DNA from: CAINOH01 sp041663565
Lineage (GTDB): Archaea; Micrarchaeota; Micrarchaeia; Norongarragalinales; CAINOH01
DNA length: 35,665 nucleotides
Assembly (NCBI GenBank): GCA_041663565.1
Contig: JBAYMJ010000014.1
Coordinates: 1-35,665, forward strand
Direction of reading: 5' to 3'
Positions 1-7,295 of this stretch are shown here, one piece after another. The notes beneath the pieces were generated by a model, which was not told where the DNA came from, did no database searches, and worked only from the letters and a program-made list of their open reading frames with translations. Position numbers and translations under genes: made by a program. How positions within the stretch are numbered: position 1 is the first letter of the stretch; each line of letters opens with the position of its first letter.

Positions 1-333
1 CACATTACCGGCGACGCCTACCCCAAGTTCGACAAGCTCTTTCCGTTCAACAAGGGAGTTGGCCTTGAGTTCGACAACTTCGAGCCGCAGCCCATCTTCG
101 GAGTGCTCCAGGCGACCGCAAAGAGGATGGGAAAGACCATCACCGACGAGGAGATGCTCCGCACGTTCAACCTGGGCTGGGGCTTTGCGCTAATCGTCTC
201 CGCTGAGAATGCAGAAGGCGCGATGGACTTCTTCACCAACAACGGCATTGCGTGCGAGCGCATAGGCGCGGTCAACTCCAAGGCAGGCCGCATCAGCGCC
301 AAGTACAAGGACCGCGTGTTCAACCTGGTTTGA
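1..333 (+). CDS. purM: Phosphoribosylformylglycinamidine cyclo-ligase (AIR synthetase), C-terminal part
   Basis: The reading frame is open from the first base, so the gene is truncated by the window edge; 110 residues and the stop codon remain. It opens with HITGDAYPKF, matching the conserved HITGGG-type segment of PurM. Further on, EMLRTFNLGWG matches the EMxRTFNxG motif of the C-terminal AIRS domain, followed by an ALIVSAE strand and a closing G.I....VN.. segment. PurM closes the imidazole ring of AIR, using ATP, in the fifth step of de novo purine synthesis in the cytoplasm. No other purine gene is visible here. Recognition of the family is firm, although most of the protein is outside the window. 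Confidence 0.9.
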   Translation, partial: HITGDAYPKFDKLFPFNKGVGLEFDNFEPQPIFGVLQATAKRMGKTITDEEMLRTFNLGWGFALIVSAENAEGAMDFFTNNGIACERIGAVNSKAGRISAKYKDRVFNLV

Positions 334-394
334 GCCGCAGGCAAATTCCCCATTCATTCTTCGGAATATTTTCATTGAAAGGTGCATTGTTTCC

Positions 395-1006
395 ATGTTT
401 CCAGTAACCCTGTATAAAAAACTCAAGCGCGGCCCCCAGGTCATCACGCTCAAGGACGCCTCCACAATCTCCGCATACACCGGGGTCGCGCCAGGCGACC
501 GCGTGCTTGATGCAGGTGCGGGAAGCGGCTTCCTCACGATTTATCTCGCCTCGCTTGTCGGAAAGGACGGCAAGGTGTATGCTTACGACATACGCGAGGA
601 CTTCGCCGAGCTTGTCCGCAAGAACGTGGAGAAGGCCGGGTTTACCGACCGAGTTGAGCTCAAGGTAGGCGACGTGTTCGAAAAAATCGAGGAGACCGAG
701 CTTGACTTGGTGAACTTGGACATGGCATGCTCGGAGAAGGCGCTTCCGAATGCATTCGCCGCGCTCAAGGCAGGCGGTTACTGCACCGGCTACCACCCAA
801 ACGTGGAGCAGGTCAAGGCATTCGTTACAGTCGGCACCGAGCTTGGTTTTACGCACGTCATCTCGCTTGAGACAATAGAACGCGAGCTTTTGGTGCGGCC
901 ACACGGCTGCAGGCCTGCCACAACCGGGCTCACTCACACCGGCTACATAACCATCTTGAGAAAGCCGAAGGAAGCGGCCAAGCCGGCGCCAACTGCAAAG
1001 GCCTAG
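395..1006 (+). CDS. trmI: tRNA (adenine-N1)-methyltransferase, archaeal TrmI type
   Basis: A 203-residue class I SAM-dependent methyltransferase. Motif I VLDAGAGSGFLT is at about residues 48-59, the acidic end of strand beta-2 (YAYDIRE) follows, and the motif IV region reads LVNLDMA. The C-terminal signature RPHGCRPATTGLTHTGYI is typical of the TrmI/Gcd14 family, which methylates N1 of A57/A58 in the tRNA T-loop. It is shorter than many TrmI proteins and lacks much of the N-terminal beta domain, keeping only a short start (MFPVTLYKKLKRGPQVI) that fits the archaeal form. The tail is Ala/Pro/Lys-rich and probably disordered. A GAAAGG-like sequence about 15 nt upstream may be a ribosome site. 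A distant PIMT-like role is a less likely alternative. Confidence 0.8.
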   Translation: MFPVTLYKKLKRGPQVITLKDASTISAYTGVAPGDRVLDAGAGSGFLTIYLASLVGKDGKVYAYDIREDFAELVRKNVEKAGFTDRVELKVGDVFEKIEETELDLVNLDMACSEKALPNAFAALKAGGYCTGYHPNVEQVKAFVTVGTELGFTHVISLETIERELLVRPHGCRPATTGLTHTGYITILRKPKEAAKPAPTAKA

Positions 1007-1089
1007 TTTGTTCCACCTGTCTTTCCGGCCGAAGGATACGGAAAAGCGCGACTGCACCTAGAACCCGTTTTTCAGGCCGGCAACACCGC

Positions 1090-1890
1090 CTAAACCCTGT
1101 TTTTTAGCGCATAGGCCACAAGGAACAGCGCAAAGCTCGAAAGCGCAATCGCAGCTCCCGTTGCCACGCCGATGTAGTATGACGCGATTATCCCGACCCA
1201 TACCGAGAGGATTCCGAAGATTGCGGAGAGAATGAGCGTGGTTGTGAAGTTCTTCCTCAGCTGGAGCGCCGCAAGGGGCGGGATTATCATCAGTGCCGAG
1301 ACTAGCATTATCCCGGCAACCCTGAGGGCGAGGACAACCGTGATTCCGACGAGGCCGAAGAAGACGTAGTTGATTATGGACACGGGCAGCCCGCTTGCCT
1401 TGGCGCTGTCCTCGTCAAAGGAAATGTAGAATAGTTGCTTTCGCAGCAGCACGATGGTCGCGATGACTATGGCCCCGAACACGGCTATGAACTGCAGGTC
1501 GGAACTTGTTATGGCGAGGATGCTGCCGAAAAGGTAGGACATAAGGTCCACGCTCGTGACGTGCGCAAGGGAAAGGAGCACGATGCCAGTTGCGAGGCCC
1601 ACTGGCAAAAGGAGGCCGATTGCCGCATCGCCTGAAATCTTCATGTTCTCGCGGATGCGGTTGATTCCAAGGCCCGAAAGCAGGGCCACGAACCCGGTCA
1701 CTACGAGCACGTCCGCGCCGAATGCAATCGCAGCTGCAATTCCCGCAAGGCTCGCGTGCGCTATCCCGTCGGTCATGAACGAAAGCTTGCGCAGGACTAT
1801 GAACAGGCCGAGCACCGCGCAGATTACAGCGACTATGGTGCCTGCGATGAACGCGTTCTGGATGAATTGGTAGGACAGGAACTCAAGCAT
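1090..1890 (-). CDS. znuB: Zinc-type ABC transporter, membrane permease
   Basis: A polytopic membrane protein of about 266 residues with seven to nine hydrophobic segments, of the ZnuB/MntB (ABC-3) family. Characteristic stretches are FIVLRKLSFMTDGIAHASLAG near the N-terminus, and SALMIIPPLAALQL near residues 200-215. It forms the membrane channel through which the metal delivered by the lipoprotein passes. The ATG at 1890 is taken as the start; a TTG two codons upstream (1896) is possible. The ATPase gene ends 35-40 nt upstream on the same strand, so this is the last gene of a three-gene operon. Substrate is inferred from the binding protein. Confidence 0.88.
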   Translation of the reverse strand: MLEFLSYQFIQNAFIAGTIVAVICAVLGLFIVLRKLSFMTDGIAHASLAGIAAAIAFGADVLVVTGFVALLSGLGINRIRENMKISGDAAIGLLLPVGLATGIVLLSLAHVTSVDLMSYLFGSILAITSSDLQFIAVFGAIVIATIVLLRKQLFYISFDEDSAKASGLPVSIINYVFFGLVGITVVLALRVAGIMLVSALMIIPPLAALQLRKNFTTTLILSAIFGILSVWVGIIASYYIGVATGAAIALSSFALFLVAYALKNRV

Positions 1891-1931
1891 TTTCAATCAT
1901 CTTTGTCTCTTTAGGCAATATCCGTTTGCAT

Positions 1932-2699
1932 TCAGGCGCCATGCTCGTGGTCGTGCGTGATTGCGTGCACGCCGTGGCCGTAGGCCTTGGGAAGCGCGCC
2001 GCTCTTTGCGATGTCCTTGGGGTGGCCGCAGAAAAACACCCGGCGGTTGATGCAGATTACCTTGTTGACCAGGTAGGACATGAACGTGAGGTCGTGCGAG
2101 ATTATGACTATGGTGATGCCGTTCTCGTGCAGCCGCTCAAGCAGGCAGCAGAACTTCTCCTGCTGTTCGGAGTCGATTCCGGTGGTGGGCTCGTCGAGGA
2201 GAAGCAAGTCCGGCTTTGAGACAAGTGCGCGTGCAAGGAAGGCCCGCTGCATCTGGCCGCCCGAAAGCTCTCCGATGCGCCTGTCAGCCTGCTTTTCCAG
2301 GCCGACTTCGTTCAGGGCGTCCAAGACCGCCCACTTTTGCTCCGAAGAAAGCGGCAGGATCCCCGGCTTCTGGGCAAGGCCCATCGCAGCCACCTCGAAG
2401 ACGCTTGCGGGGAAATTCGGGTCGAACTGCACTTTCTGAGGCACGAAGCCTATGCGGTGCCAGTCTGAAAAATCAGGCTGCTTTTTTCCAAACAGCTTCA
2501 CGCTGCCGGAAGTCGGTTTTTCCAGGCCGAGCGCAATCTTGAACAGCGTGCTCTTCCCAGCCCCGTTGGGCCCGATTATGCCCAGGAAGTCGCCCTTCTT
2601 GACTGCAAACGAGACGGCCTCAATCGTGGGCTCGCCTGCGTAGGAGAACGAAATCCCGTCAAACTCAAGAATGGGGGGTTTTCCTGCGTCTTTTTTCAT
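1932..2699 (-). CDS. znuC: Zinc-type ABC transporter, ATP-binding protein
   Basis: A 255-residue ABC ATPase. Walker A GPNGAGKST is at residues 43-51, the Q-loop is at VPQKVQF, the signature LSGGQMQRAFLARAL comes next, and Walker B with the catalytic Glu reads LLLLDEPTTGID; the H-loop His is in IISHD. The C-terminus is His-rich (HGVHAITHDHEHG), as often seen in zinc-handling ABC ATPases. It powers uptake through the ZnuB-like permease. Its start codon overlaps the stop of the binding-protein gene by four bases (ATGA), which implies translational coupling. Confidence 0.9.
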   Translation of the reverse strand: MKKDAGKPPILEFDGISFSYAGEPTIEAVSFAVKKGDFLGIIGPNGAGKSTLFKIALGLEKPTSGSVKLFGKKQPDFSDWHRIGFVPQKVQFDPNFPASVFEVAAMGLAQKPGILPLSSEQKWAVLDALNEVGLEKQADRRIGELSGGQMQRAFLARALVSKPDLLLLDEPTTGIDSEQQEKFCCLLERLHENGITIVIISHDLTFMSYLVNKVICINRRVFFCGHPKDIAKSGALPKAYGHGVHAITHDHEHGA

Positions 2700-3640
2700 G
2701 AAAGGACCTTTGCGAGCGTGTCAGCATTTTCACGCATCACGGACAGATAACCCTTGCCTTCAGCCCGGTCCTCGGCTGTTAGCGTGTGCAGCGGGTTGAG
2801 CTCAAGCACCGTGCCGTTGATTTCCTTCGCTATGGCCTGCGCTGCTCGCGGGTCCAGGAACGGCTCTGCAAAGATGGTGGTGATGTTCGTCGCCCGCGCG
2901 GTGTCGACTATTGCGGCCATCTCCTGCGCGCTGGGCTCGTCGCCTGCGAACTCCTCGATTACGGCGGCGTAGGAGAGGTTGTACCTTGCGTTGAAGTACG
3001 TGAATGCGGGATGGAACCCGACGTACTTGCGGCTTGACAGGTTGGAGGTCCTGTTCACGATATAGGCGTCCAGCTCGTCCAGTTTCGTGTAGTATGCCGA
3101 CGTGCGCTCCTGGTAGTACGCCGAGTTGGCCGGGTCAACCGAGATGAGCGCGTTCCGTATCCCGAGGATTTCCTTCTTTGCCATCATCGGGTCGAGCCAC
3201 ACGTGCGGGTCGTAGAAGCCGTGGTCCTTGTCCTCCGCTTCGACCAGCGTGATTCCCGCAGACGCGTCGATTGCGCGGACTGACTGCGGGAGGGCCTTTG
3301 CGACGCTCGCCGCATACGGCTCAAGCCCGGCGCCGTTGAACACGAATATGTCAGCAGAGTTTATGAGTTCCAGGTCCTTGGGGCTCGGCTCGTAGGTGTG
3401 CGGGTTCGTGCCGTCCGGAAGCAGGTTCACCACGGTCGCGCCGTCGCCCGCCACGTGCCTCGCGAAGTCCTCGAGGAAATATGTTGTGACCACGATTACC
3501 GGCTTGTGGTATGCCGCTGCTGTTGGAGTTGCTGAGATGGTGGAGTTTGAGGCGGGTTGGAAGGCCTGCTGGGTGCAGCCTGCAAGAAGAAGGCAGGATA
3601 AAAGAAGGCATATGCTGATGCAGAAAAACCTGGCATTCAT
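2696..3640 (-). CDS. znuA: Zinc-type metal-binding lipoprotein (ABC transporter substrate-binding protein)
   Basis: About 314 residues from the ATG at 3640; a GTG at 3649 is an alternative. The N-terminus is a lipoprotein signal with lipobox LLLAGC (Cys 22), then a Thr/Ser-rich linker. It belongs to the cluster A-I (ZnuA/PsaA) binding proteins. Ligand histidines are visible in NPHTYEPSP (about 81), YDPHVWLDP (about 146) and GFHPAF (about 210). Having His rather than Glu at the third position favours zinc over manganese. Where many relatives carry a fourth Asp ligand the sequence reads ELNPL. The charged loop between helices is short. First gene of the operon, driven by a promoter that overlaps the palindrome at 3671-3701. 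Confidence 0.88.
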   Translation of the reverse strand: MNARFFCISICLLLSCLLLAGCTQQAFQPASNSTISATPTAAAYHKPVIVVTTYFLEDFARHVAGDGATVVNLLPDGTNPHTYEPSPKDLELINSADIFVFNGAGLEPYAASVAKALPQSVRAIDASAGITLVEAEDKDHGFYDPHVWLDPMMAKKEILGIRNALISVDPANSAYYQERTSAYYTKLDELDAYIVNRTSNLSSRKYVGFHPAFTYFNARYNLSYAAVIEEFAGDEPSAQEMAAIVDTARATNITTIFAEPFLDPRAAQAIAKEINGTVLELNPLHTLTAEDRAEGKGYLSVMRENADTLAKVLS

Positions 3641-3670
3641 GGGAATCACGTATTATCCAACGCGGCCAAG

Positions 3671-3701
3671 GTTATTAATAATTGACAAAATAGTTAATAA
3701 C
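3671..3701. promoter_or_regulatory. Palindromic operator between znuA and the NikR-like gene
   Basis: Two perfect 8-bp inverted half-sites, GTTATTAA (3671-3678) and TTAATAAC (3694-3701), are separated by 15 bp. Centre-to-centre spacing is 23 bp, very close to the 22 bp of the E. coli NikR operator. The left arm overlaps the likely TATA element of znuA (about 31 nt upstream of its ATG). A third half-site-like GTTATTAAC lies at 3726-3734, directly before the regulator's start codon, which suggests autoregulation. Confidence 0.7.
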
Positions 3702-3736
3702 ATTCCGCGCCTGCTTTTTATTGGTGTTATTAACAA

Positions 3737-4120
3737 ATGGCCATAATCAGCATCTCTGTTGACGACAGTACCCTGAAGGAGGCGGACGAGGCGGTTGGGA
3801 AGATGGGGATGCGCAACCGCTCCGAGCTTTTCCGACGGGGCGTGGAAAGCATCCTTTCCGAGGCGCGGCAAAACCAGGCTCTCCCGGCGAACTCGGACGC
3901 GGTGCTCATCGCGGTGCACGACGAGGACGTGGAAGGCGAGGTCACCGCAATCAAGCACGGCTACGAAAAGATTACCGTGATGCAGACGCACACCCACATC
4001 GGAGCCGACAAGTGCCTCGAGGTGTTCGTGCTCAAGGGCGACGGCAGGAAGATGTCGGAGTTTTCCCAGGAGCTCCTCGCGAACAGGAAAATCAAGTATT
4101 CGCGCCTGGTACGGACCTAG
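3737..4120 (+). CDS. nikR: NikR-like metal-responsive ribbon-helix-helix repressor
   Basis: A 127-residue protein with the NikR layout. An N-terminal ribbon-helix-helix (MAIISISVDDSTLKEADEAV, then RNRSELFRRGVES) is followed by a C-terminal ACT-like metal domain. The four high-affinity Ni ligands of E. coli NikR (H76, H87, H89, C95) have exact counterparts at H74, H85, H87 and C93, with identical spacing and the same CLEVFVLKGD context. It diverges from a zinc-type znuABC operon, so it most likely represses that operon when metal is plentiful. Which metal it senses cannot be read from the sequence. No Shine-Dalgarno is seen, so the mRNA may be leaderless. Confidence 0.88.
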   Translation: MAIISISVDDSTLKEADEAVGKMGMRNRSELFRRGVESILSEARQNQALPANSDAVLIAVHDEDVEGEVTAIKHGYEKITVMQTHTHIGADKCLEVFVLKGDGRKMSEFSQELLANRKIKYSRLVRT

Positions 4121-4155
4121 GGTTTCAAGCCGAGTGGGACAACGGGCAACTATTC

Positions 4156-5079
4156 CTAGACTAAAGTGACCTGCTCGTCGCAGGCAGTCCCGTTCCACCC
4201 TTCGCCGCAGGTGCAGGTCAGGTTCTCGTTGCACGTCCCGTGCAAGCAGGACGGGTCGCAGACCGGGACGTCGCAGCTCAGGCCGTCCCATCCGGCCTCG
4301 CACTGGCACTGGTGGCTTTCCGAGCAGTTGCCGTGGGCGCAAATCGGCGAGCACACTGGAACGTCGCAAGTCGTGCCGTTCCACCCGGCCGGGCAGTCGC
4401 ACGTGCGGTTCTCGTTGCACGTCCCGCGCAGGCACTCCGGCTCGCAGACTACTGTAGAGCAGTCGGCCCCTCCAAAGCCCGGCTTGCATTCGCACACGTG
4501 CTGCGTGTTGCACGTCGAGCCGTTCCTGCACTCCGGCTTGCACATCGTGATATTGCAGAACTCCCCGCCCCACAGGTCGTCGCATAGGCAGGAGCGGTCG
4601 TTCTGGCAAGTGCCGTGGTTGCAGGGCTTGTCGCAGATTGGGAGGTTGCAGGACACTCCCTGCCAGTTCTTGGTGCATTGGCAGGTGTGGTTCTCTGCGC
4701 ACAAGCCGTTGACGCAGGAAGGCGAGCATACGGGGATGGTGCACTGGGCGCCAGCCCAGCCGGCTTCGCAGCCGCAGGTGTCTGGGGCGACGCACGAGCC
4801 GTGGTTGCAGGATAAGTTGCAGATGGGAACGTCGCAGGCGGTGCCGTTCCAGCCGGACTGGCAGCTGCAGGTCACGTTGTCGGCGGCGAGCTTCCCGTGG
4901 GTGCAGAGCGGGTTGGGGGTCGCGACGCCGAGCGCGGCGGTGACGGACGCCCTGACCTGGTCGTTCGAGTACGCCGCGTACGCGACTACTGCAAGGGCGA
5001 CGAGCGCGCCGAGCACTAGGTATGAGACGTGGCCCCGACGTCTTGAATCTTCTTCGGTCTTGAAAGGACGGTTCGCCAT
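4156..5079 (-). CDS. Membrane-anchored surface protein with eight EGF-like repeats
   Basis: A 307-residue protein. A short basic N-terminus precedes one hydrophobic segment (about residues 18-37, YLVLGALVALAVVAYAAY), an uncleaved signal anchor. The rest is eight tandem repeats of about 31 residues with the pattern CxxxCxxGxCxxxxxCxCxxGWxGxxCxxPV, the tenascin/teneurin type of EGF domain with six Cys per unit. The first unit lacks two of the Cys. At least ten N-X-S/T sequons are present, so it is probably N-glycosylated outside the cell. EGF arrays are mainly eukaryotic and rare in archaea. Codon use resembles the neighbours, so it does not look like contamination. A role in adhesion or contact is a guess. 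Confidence 0.85.
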   Translation of the reverse strand: MANRPFKTEEDSRRRGHVSYLVLGALVALAVVAYAAYSNDQVRASVTAALGVATPNPLCTHGKLAADNVTCSCQSGWNGTACDVPICNLSCNHGSCVAPDTCGCEAGWAGAQCTIPVCSPSCVNGLCAENHTCQCTKNWQGVSCNLPICDKPCNHGTCQNDRSCLCDDLWGGEFCNITMCKPECRNGSTCNTQHVCECKPGFGGADCSTVVCEPECLRGTCNENRTCDCPAGWNGTTCDVPVCSPICAHGNCSESHQCQCEAGWDGLSCDVPVCDPSCLHGTCNENLTCTCGEGWNGTACDEQVTLV

Positions 5080-5193
5080 ATGCCGCTATCAACATTCCTT
5101 ATGCCATCTAGGGTATTATAAACTGTTTTCGGCCCCGGCAAAAACTGCGCCTCGCCGAACCGTTATTAACGCGCCAGCGCCTTCCCCTATCCT

Positions 5194-5949
5194 ATGGGCA
5201 GGAAGAAAGACGGGGCAAGGCCGCTTCTTGTTGCGCTTGCCTTCCTTCTGGTAGTGCTTGCGGCGATAATCATTTCAAGCCAAAGGCAGGGTTCGGCCCT
5301 CGAAGACCCGGGCACGGACCTCTCCGCGCTTTACCAATCCGCAGTAGCCGATGCGAAGGCCGTCGCGGCATACAAAATATACCCGGGCCTCGTGGCCATA
5401 ACAAGCTCAAACGACGAGCTGGTTCGCGACCCGGCCGGCCGCGTGCTCTTCGTCACCTGGACTTCCTGGGCTGGATACGACGGGTCGGCCGGCAGCGACG
5501 TTCCGCTTTCCCGCGAAGTCTGGGTCACCGCGTCCCCCCAGCTTGCGGACTACTGCAAGGCCCTCCCGGCAGGCGCAAACCGCACCCTGTGGCTGGAGTC
5601 GCTCACCGGCGTGCCTCCCGGGAGCGGAAAGACCAGGTTCGTGGAGATGTATGCAAGCGAACGCGACGTGTTCAGGCCCTGCCCAGACAACGAAATAACC
5701 GACTCTGCCTGCGGGCTGGAATTCCCTTCGGACGCCACTGCGGAGTACCGCGCATGGTTTCAGGGCCTGAACGCGAGCTCGTACGGCGCCGACGGCTACC
5801 CTTGGACGCGGCTCGGATACACGTACAACTGGGGCTTCGCGGGCTCGCGGGATTATTTTTCAAGGGTGGGCTTGAGCGAGTTCGTGATAAGGCGTGGCGC
5901 GACAGTAGGCGTGCGCTCAGTCTCAAGCCTTGAGCAGTACTGCGCCTAA
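5194..5949 (+). CDS. Conserved secreted or membrane-anchored protein of unknown function
   Basis: A 251-residue protein with one N-terminal hydrophobic segment (about residues 10-28, LLVALAFLLVVLAAIIISS). The exported part of about 220 residues holds four Cys and dense Trp/Tyr/Arg motifs such as SGKTRFVEMYASERDVFRPCPD and YPWTRLGYTYNWG. The clustered charged and aromatic residues suggest a folded, possibly enzymatic domain. The layout resembles a hypothetical family I believe occurs in bacteria, but I cannot name it. A TATA-like CCGTTATTAACG lies about 29 nt before the ATG, which fits a leaderless transcript. It diverges from the EGF-repeat gene. Confidence 0.75.
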   Translation: MGRKKDGARPLLVALAFLLVVLAAIIISSQRQGSALEDPGTDLSALYQSAVADAKAVAAYKIYPGLVAITSSNDELVRDPAGRVLFVTWTSWAGYDGSAGSDVPLSREVWVTASPQLADYCKALPAGANRTLWLESLTGVPPGSGKTRFVEMYASERDVFRPCPDNEITDSACGLEFPSDATAEYRAWFQGLNASSYGADGYPWTRLGYTYNWGFAGSRDYFSRVGLSEFVIRRGATVGVRSVSSLEQYCA

Positions 5950-5951
5950 TG

Positions 5952-5982
5952 TTGAAAAAAATAAAAAGAATGGCCCGCGGCC
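5952..5982 (-). terminator. Possible terminator of the Yip1-family gene
   Basis: On the minus strand, just after the stop codon, a short GC hairpin (GGCC-CGC-GGCC at 5972-5982) is followed by a T-rich run. The stem is only 4 bp, so the call is tentative. Confidence 0.4.
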
Positions 5983-5983
5983 T

Positions 5984-6619
5984 TCAGGCAGGCAACGTCG
6001 AGACCTTCGCCACCAGGAAAAACATCAAGGCAAGCAACGCGATGATTCCCAAAAGCACTGTCGGCACCAGCAAAGTCGCAAGCGCGCGCATCGTGCTGAA
6101 CTTGTGGATGCTGCGGAAGGAGATTACCATCGCGTAGAACCCGTACAGCATTATCGCGAAGCTGGCAAACCCGTAAAGCGCCCCCGCAACGCCCGTGCGT
6201 ACCGGCACGCCGTAGGTATAGGTTGCCGGCGCATACAGGACGTCGAACACGAACGCCACAAGTGCAACCACTATTGACAGTGGCGCCTGTATCACCGCCA
6301 TCGCGTAGGTCTGGCTGGCGTAACCACCCTTTCCGCCAAGGAGCCTCGCAAACAGGAAAAGTATGCCTGAAAACACCAGCAAAAGCAGCAGGACTATCAC
6401 CGCGCCGCTTACTATGGTGGCGACAAGCGCGCTTACGATGTCGGTCCTCGAGTTGACCAGAAGGGCAAGCTCGGTGATAAAGACGCTGACTACCCCGCCG
6501 ATGGCGGCCCACCTGACCGCAGTTGAAATGTCGGACTTTACGTTCGCGGGCCTTGAAAAGAACTTGACCGGGTCGGCGAGCGCTCTCTGCCACGTATCGC
6601 ACATCTTGTCCAAATCCAT
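5984..6619 (-). CDS. Yip1-domain integral membrane protein
   Basis: A 211-residue protein. A soluble N-terminal segment (WQRALADPVKFFSRP, a typical opening of prokaryotic Yip1 proteins) is followed by five hydrophobic helices. The helix containing LLVFSGILFLFARLLGGKGGYASQ and the later SFAIMLYGFYAMVISFRSIHKF segment match the Yip1 pattern of archaea and bacteria. Function in prokaryotes is unknown; relatives are thought to affect membrane organisation. A GGTGGG-like ribosome site precedes the ATG, and a TATA box (6675-6681) lies about 58 nt upstream. Divergent from tspO. Confidence 0.8.
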   Translation of the reverse strand: MDLDKMCDTWQRALADPVKFFSRPANVKSDISTAVRWAAIGGVVSVFITELALLVNSRTDIVSALVATIVSGAVIVLLLLLVFSGILFLFARLLGGKGGYASQTYAMAVIQAPLSIVVALVAFVFDVLYAPATYTYGVPVRTGVAGALYGFASFAIMLYGFYAMVISFRSIHKFSTMRALATLLVPTVLLGIIALLALMFFLVAKVSTLPA

Positions 6620-6777
6620 AATCCCCAGCCCACCTTGGGCGCGCCGCGCCCGTATGGATTAACCTTTCGCGGGGTATAAATGGCTAACTTTTGGCCGCGG
6701 ATAACGTGGGCCTGCGCCATTTTTTATTTTCCAAAAGGATAGACTCCTTTGGACGCCAAGCGCGGCGGTGGTTCGGA

Positions 6778-7272
6778 ATGGATTTTGGGTTCCTGAAAGG
6801 AAGGCAGGCGTGGATGCTTGCGGCAAGCATCGCAGTCGCACTGGCCGCCGGATTGATAGGCTCGTTTTTCACCATACCGTCAATCCCGACCTGGTACGCC
6901 CAGCTTGCAAAGCCGTCATTCACCCCTCCAAGCTGGGTCTTCGGCCCGGCCTGGACGCTGCTGTACGTGCTTATGGGAATCGCGTTCTTCCTTGCGTGGA
7001 GGAAGGACTTCAAGGGAGCTGGCCGGAACACCGCAATCGGAACGTATTTCCTGCAGCTTGCGCTGAACGTCCTGTGGTCAATAGTGTTCTTCGGATGGCA
7101 CTCGCCGCTCGCAGGCCTTGCCGTCATCGCGCTCCTCTGGGTTTCGATTGCCGCGACTACCGCCGTATTCTGGCGCATATCCAAGGCCGCGGCGTGGCTC
7201 CTCCTGCCGTACCTTTTGTGGGTAAGCTTCGCGTCGCTGCTGAACTATTCGGTCTGGACGCTCAACGGCTGA
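6778..7272 (+). CDS. tspO: TspO/MBR-family membrane protein
   Basis: A 164-residue protein with five transmembrane helices, the standard size for TspO (translocator protein, formerly peripheral benzodiazepine receptor). Signature residues are visible: WYAQLAKPSFTPPSWVFGPAWTLLYVLMGIAFFLAW for loop 1 and helix 2 (shown here only as the family pattern), and LNVLWSIVFFGWHSP in helix 3. The family binds tetrapyrroles and is linked to oxidative stress and porphyrin turnover. The ATG at 6778 is chosen because GGTGG lies 7 nt upstream and the length fits; the frame extends upstream to 6691. The MBL-fold gene begins 24 nt after its stop, suggesting co-transcription. Confidence 0.88.
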   Translation: MDFGFLKGRQAWMLAASIAVALAAGLIGSFFTIPSIPTWYAQLAKPSFTPPSWVFGPAWTLLYVLMGIAFFLAWRKDFKGAGRNTAIGTYFLQLALNVLWSIVFFGWHSPLAGLAVIALLWVSIAATTAVFWRISKAAAWLLLPYLLWVSFASLLNYSVWTLNG

Positions 7273-7295
7273 AGATATGGGAATCGGGTTTTTTC

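Noticed and set aside
4156..5079. Eukaryotic contamination explaining the EGF repeats
   Set aside because: The gene has an archaeal-style promoter and no introns, its codon use matches its neighbours, and it lies between ordinary prokaryotic genes within one contig.
3653..5095. 480-residue open frame antisense-like to the EGF gene on the same strand, shifted frame
   Set aside because: It is Arg/Pro-rich low-complexity sequence produced by the Cys/Gly codons of the true EGF frame, and it runs through the znuA-nikR operator region.
6768..7295. N-terminal extension of the MBL-fold frame through the tspO gene
   Set aside because: The extension overlaps tspO in another frame and has no fold-like sequence; the MBL domain begins exactly at ATG 7296.
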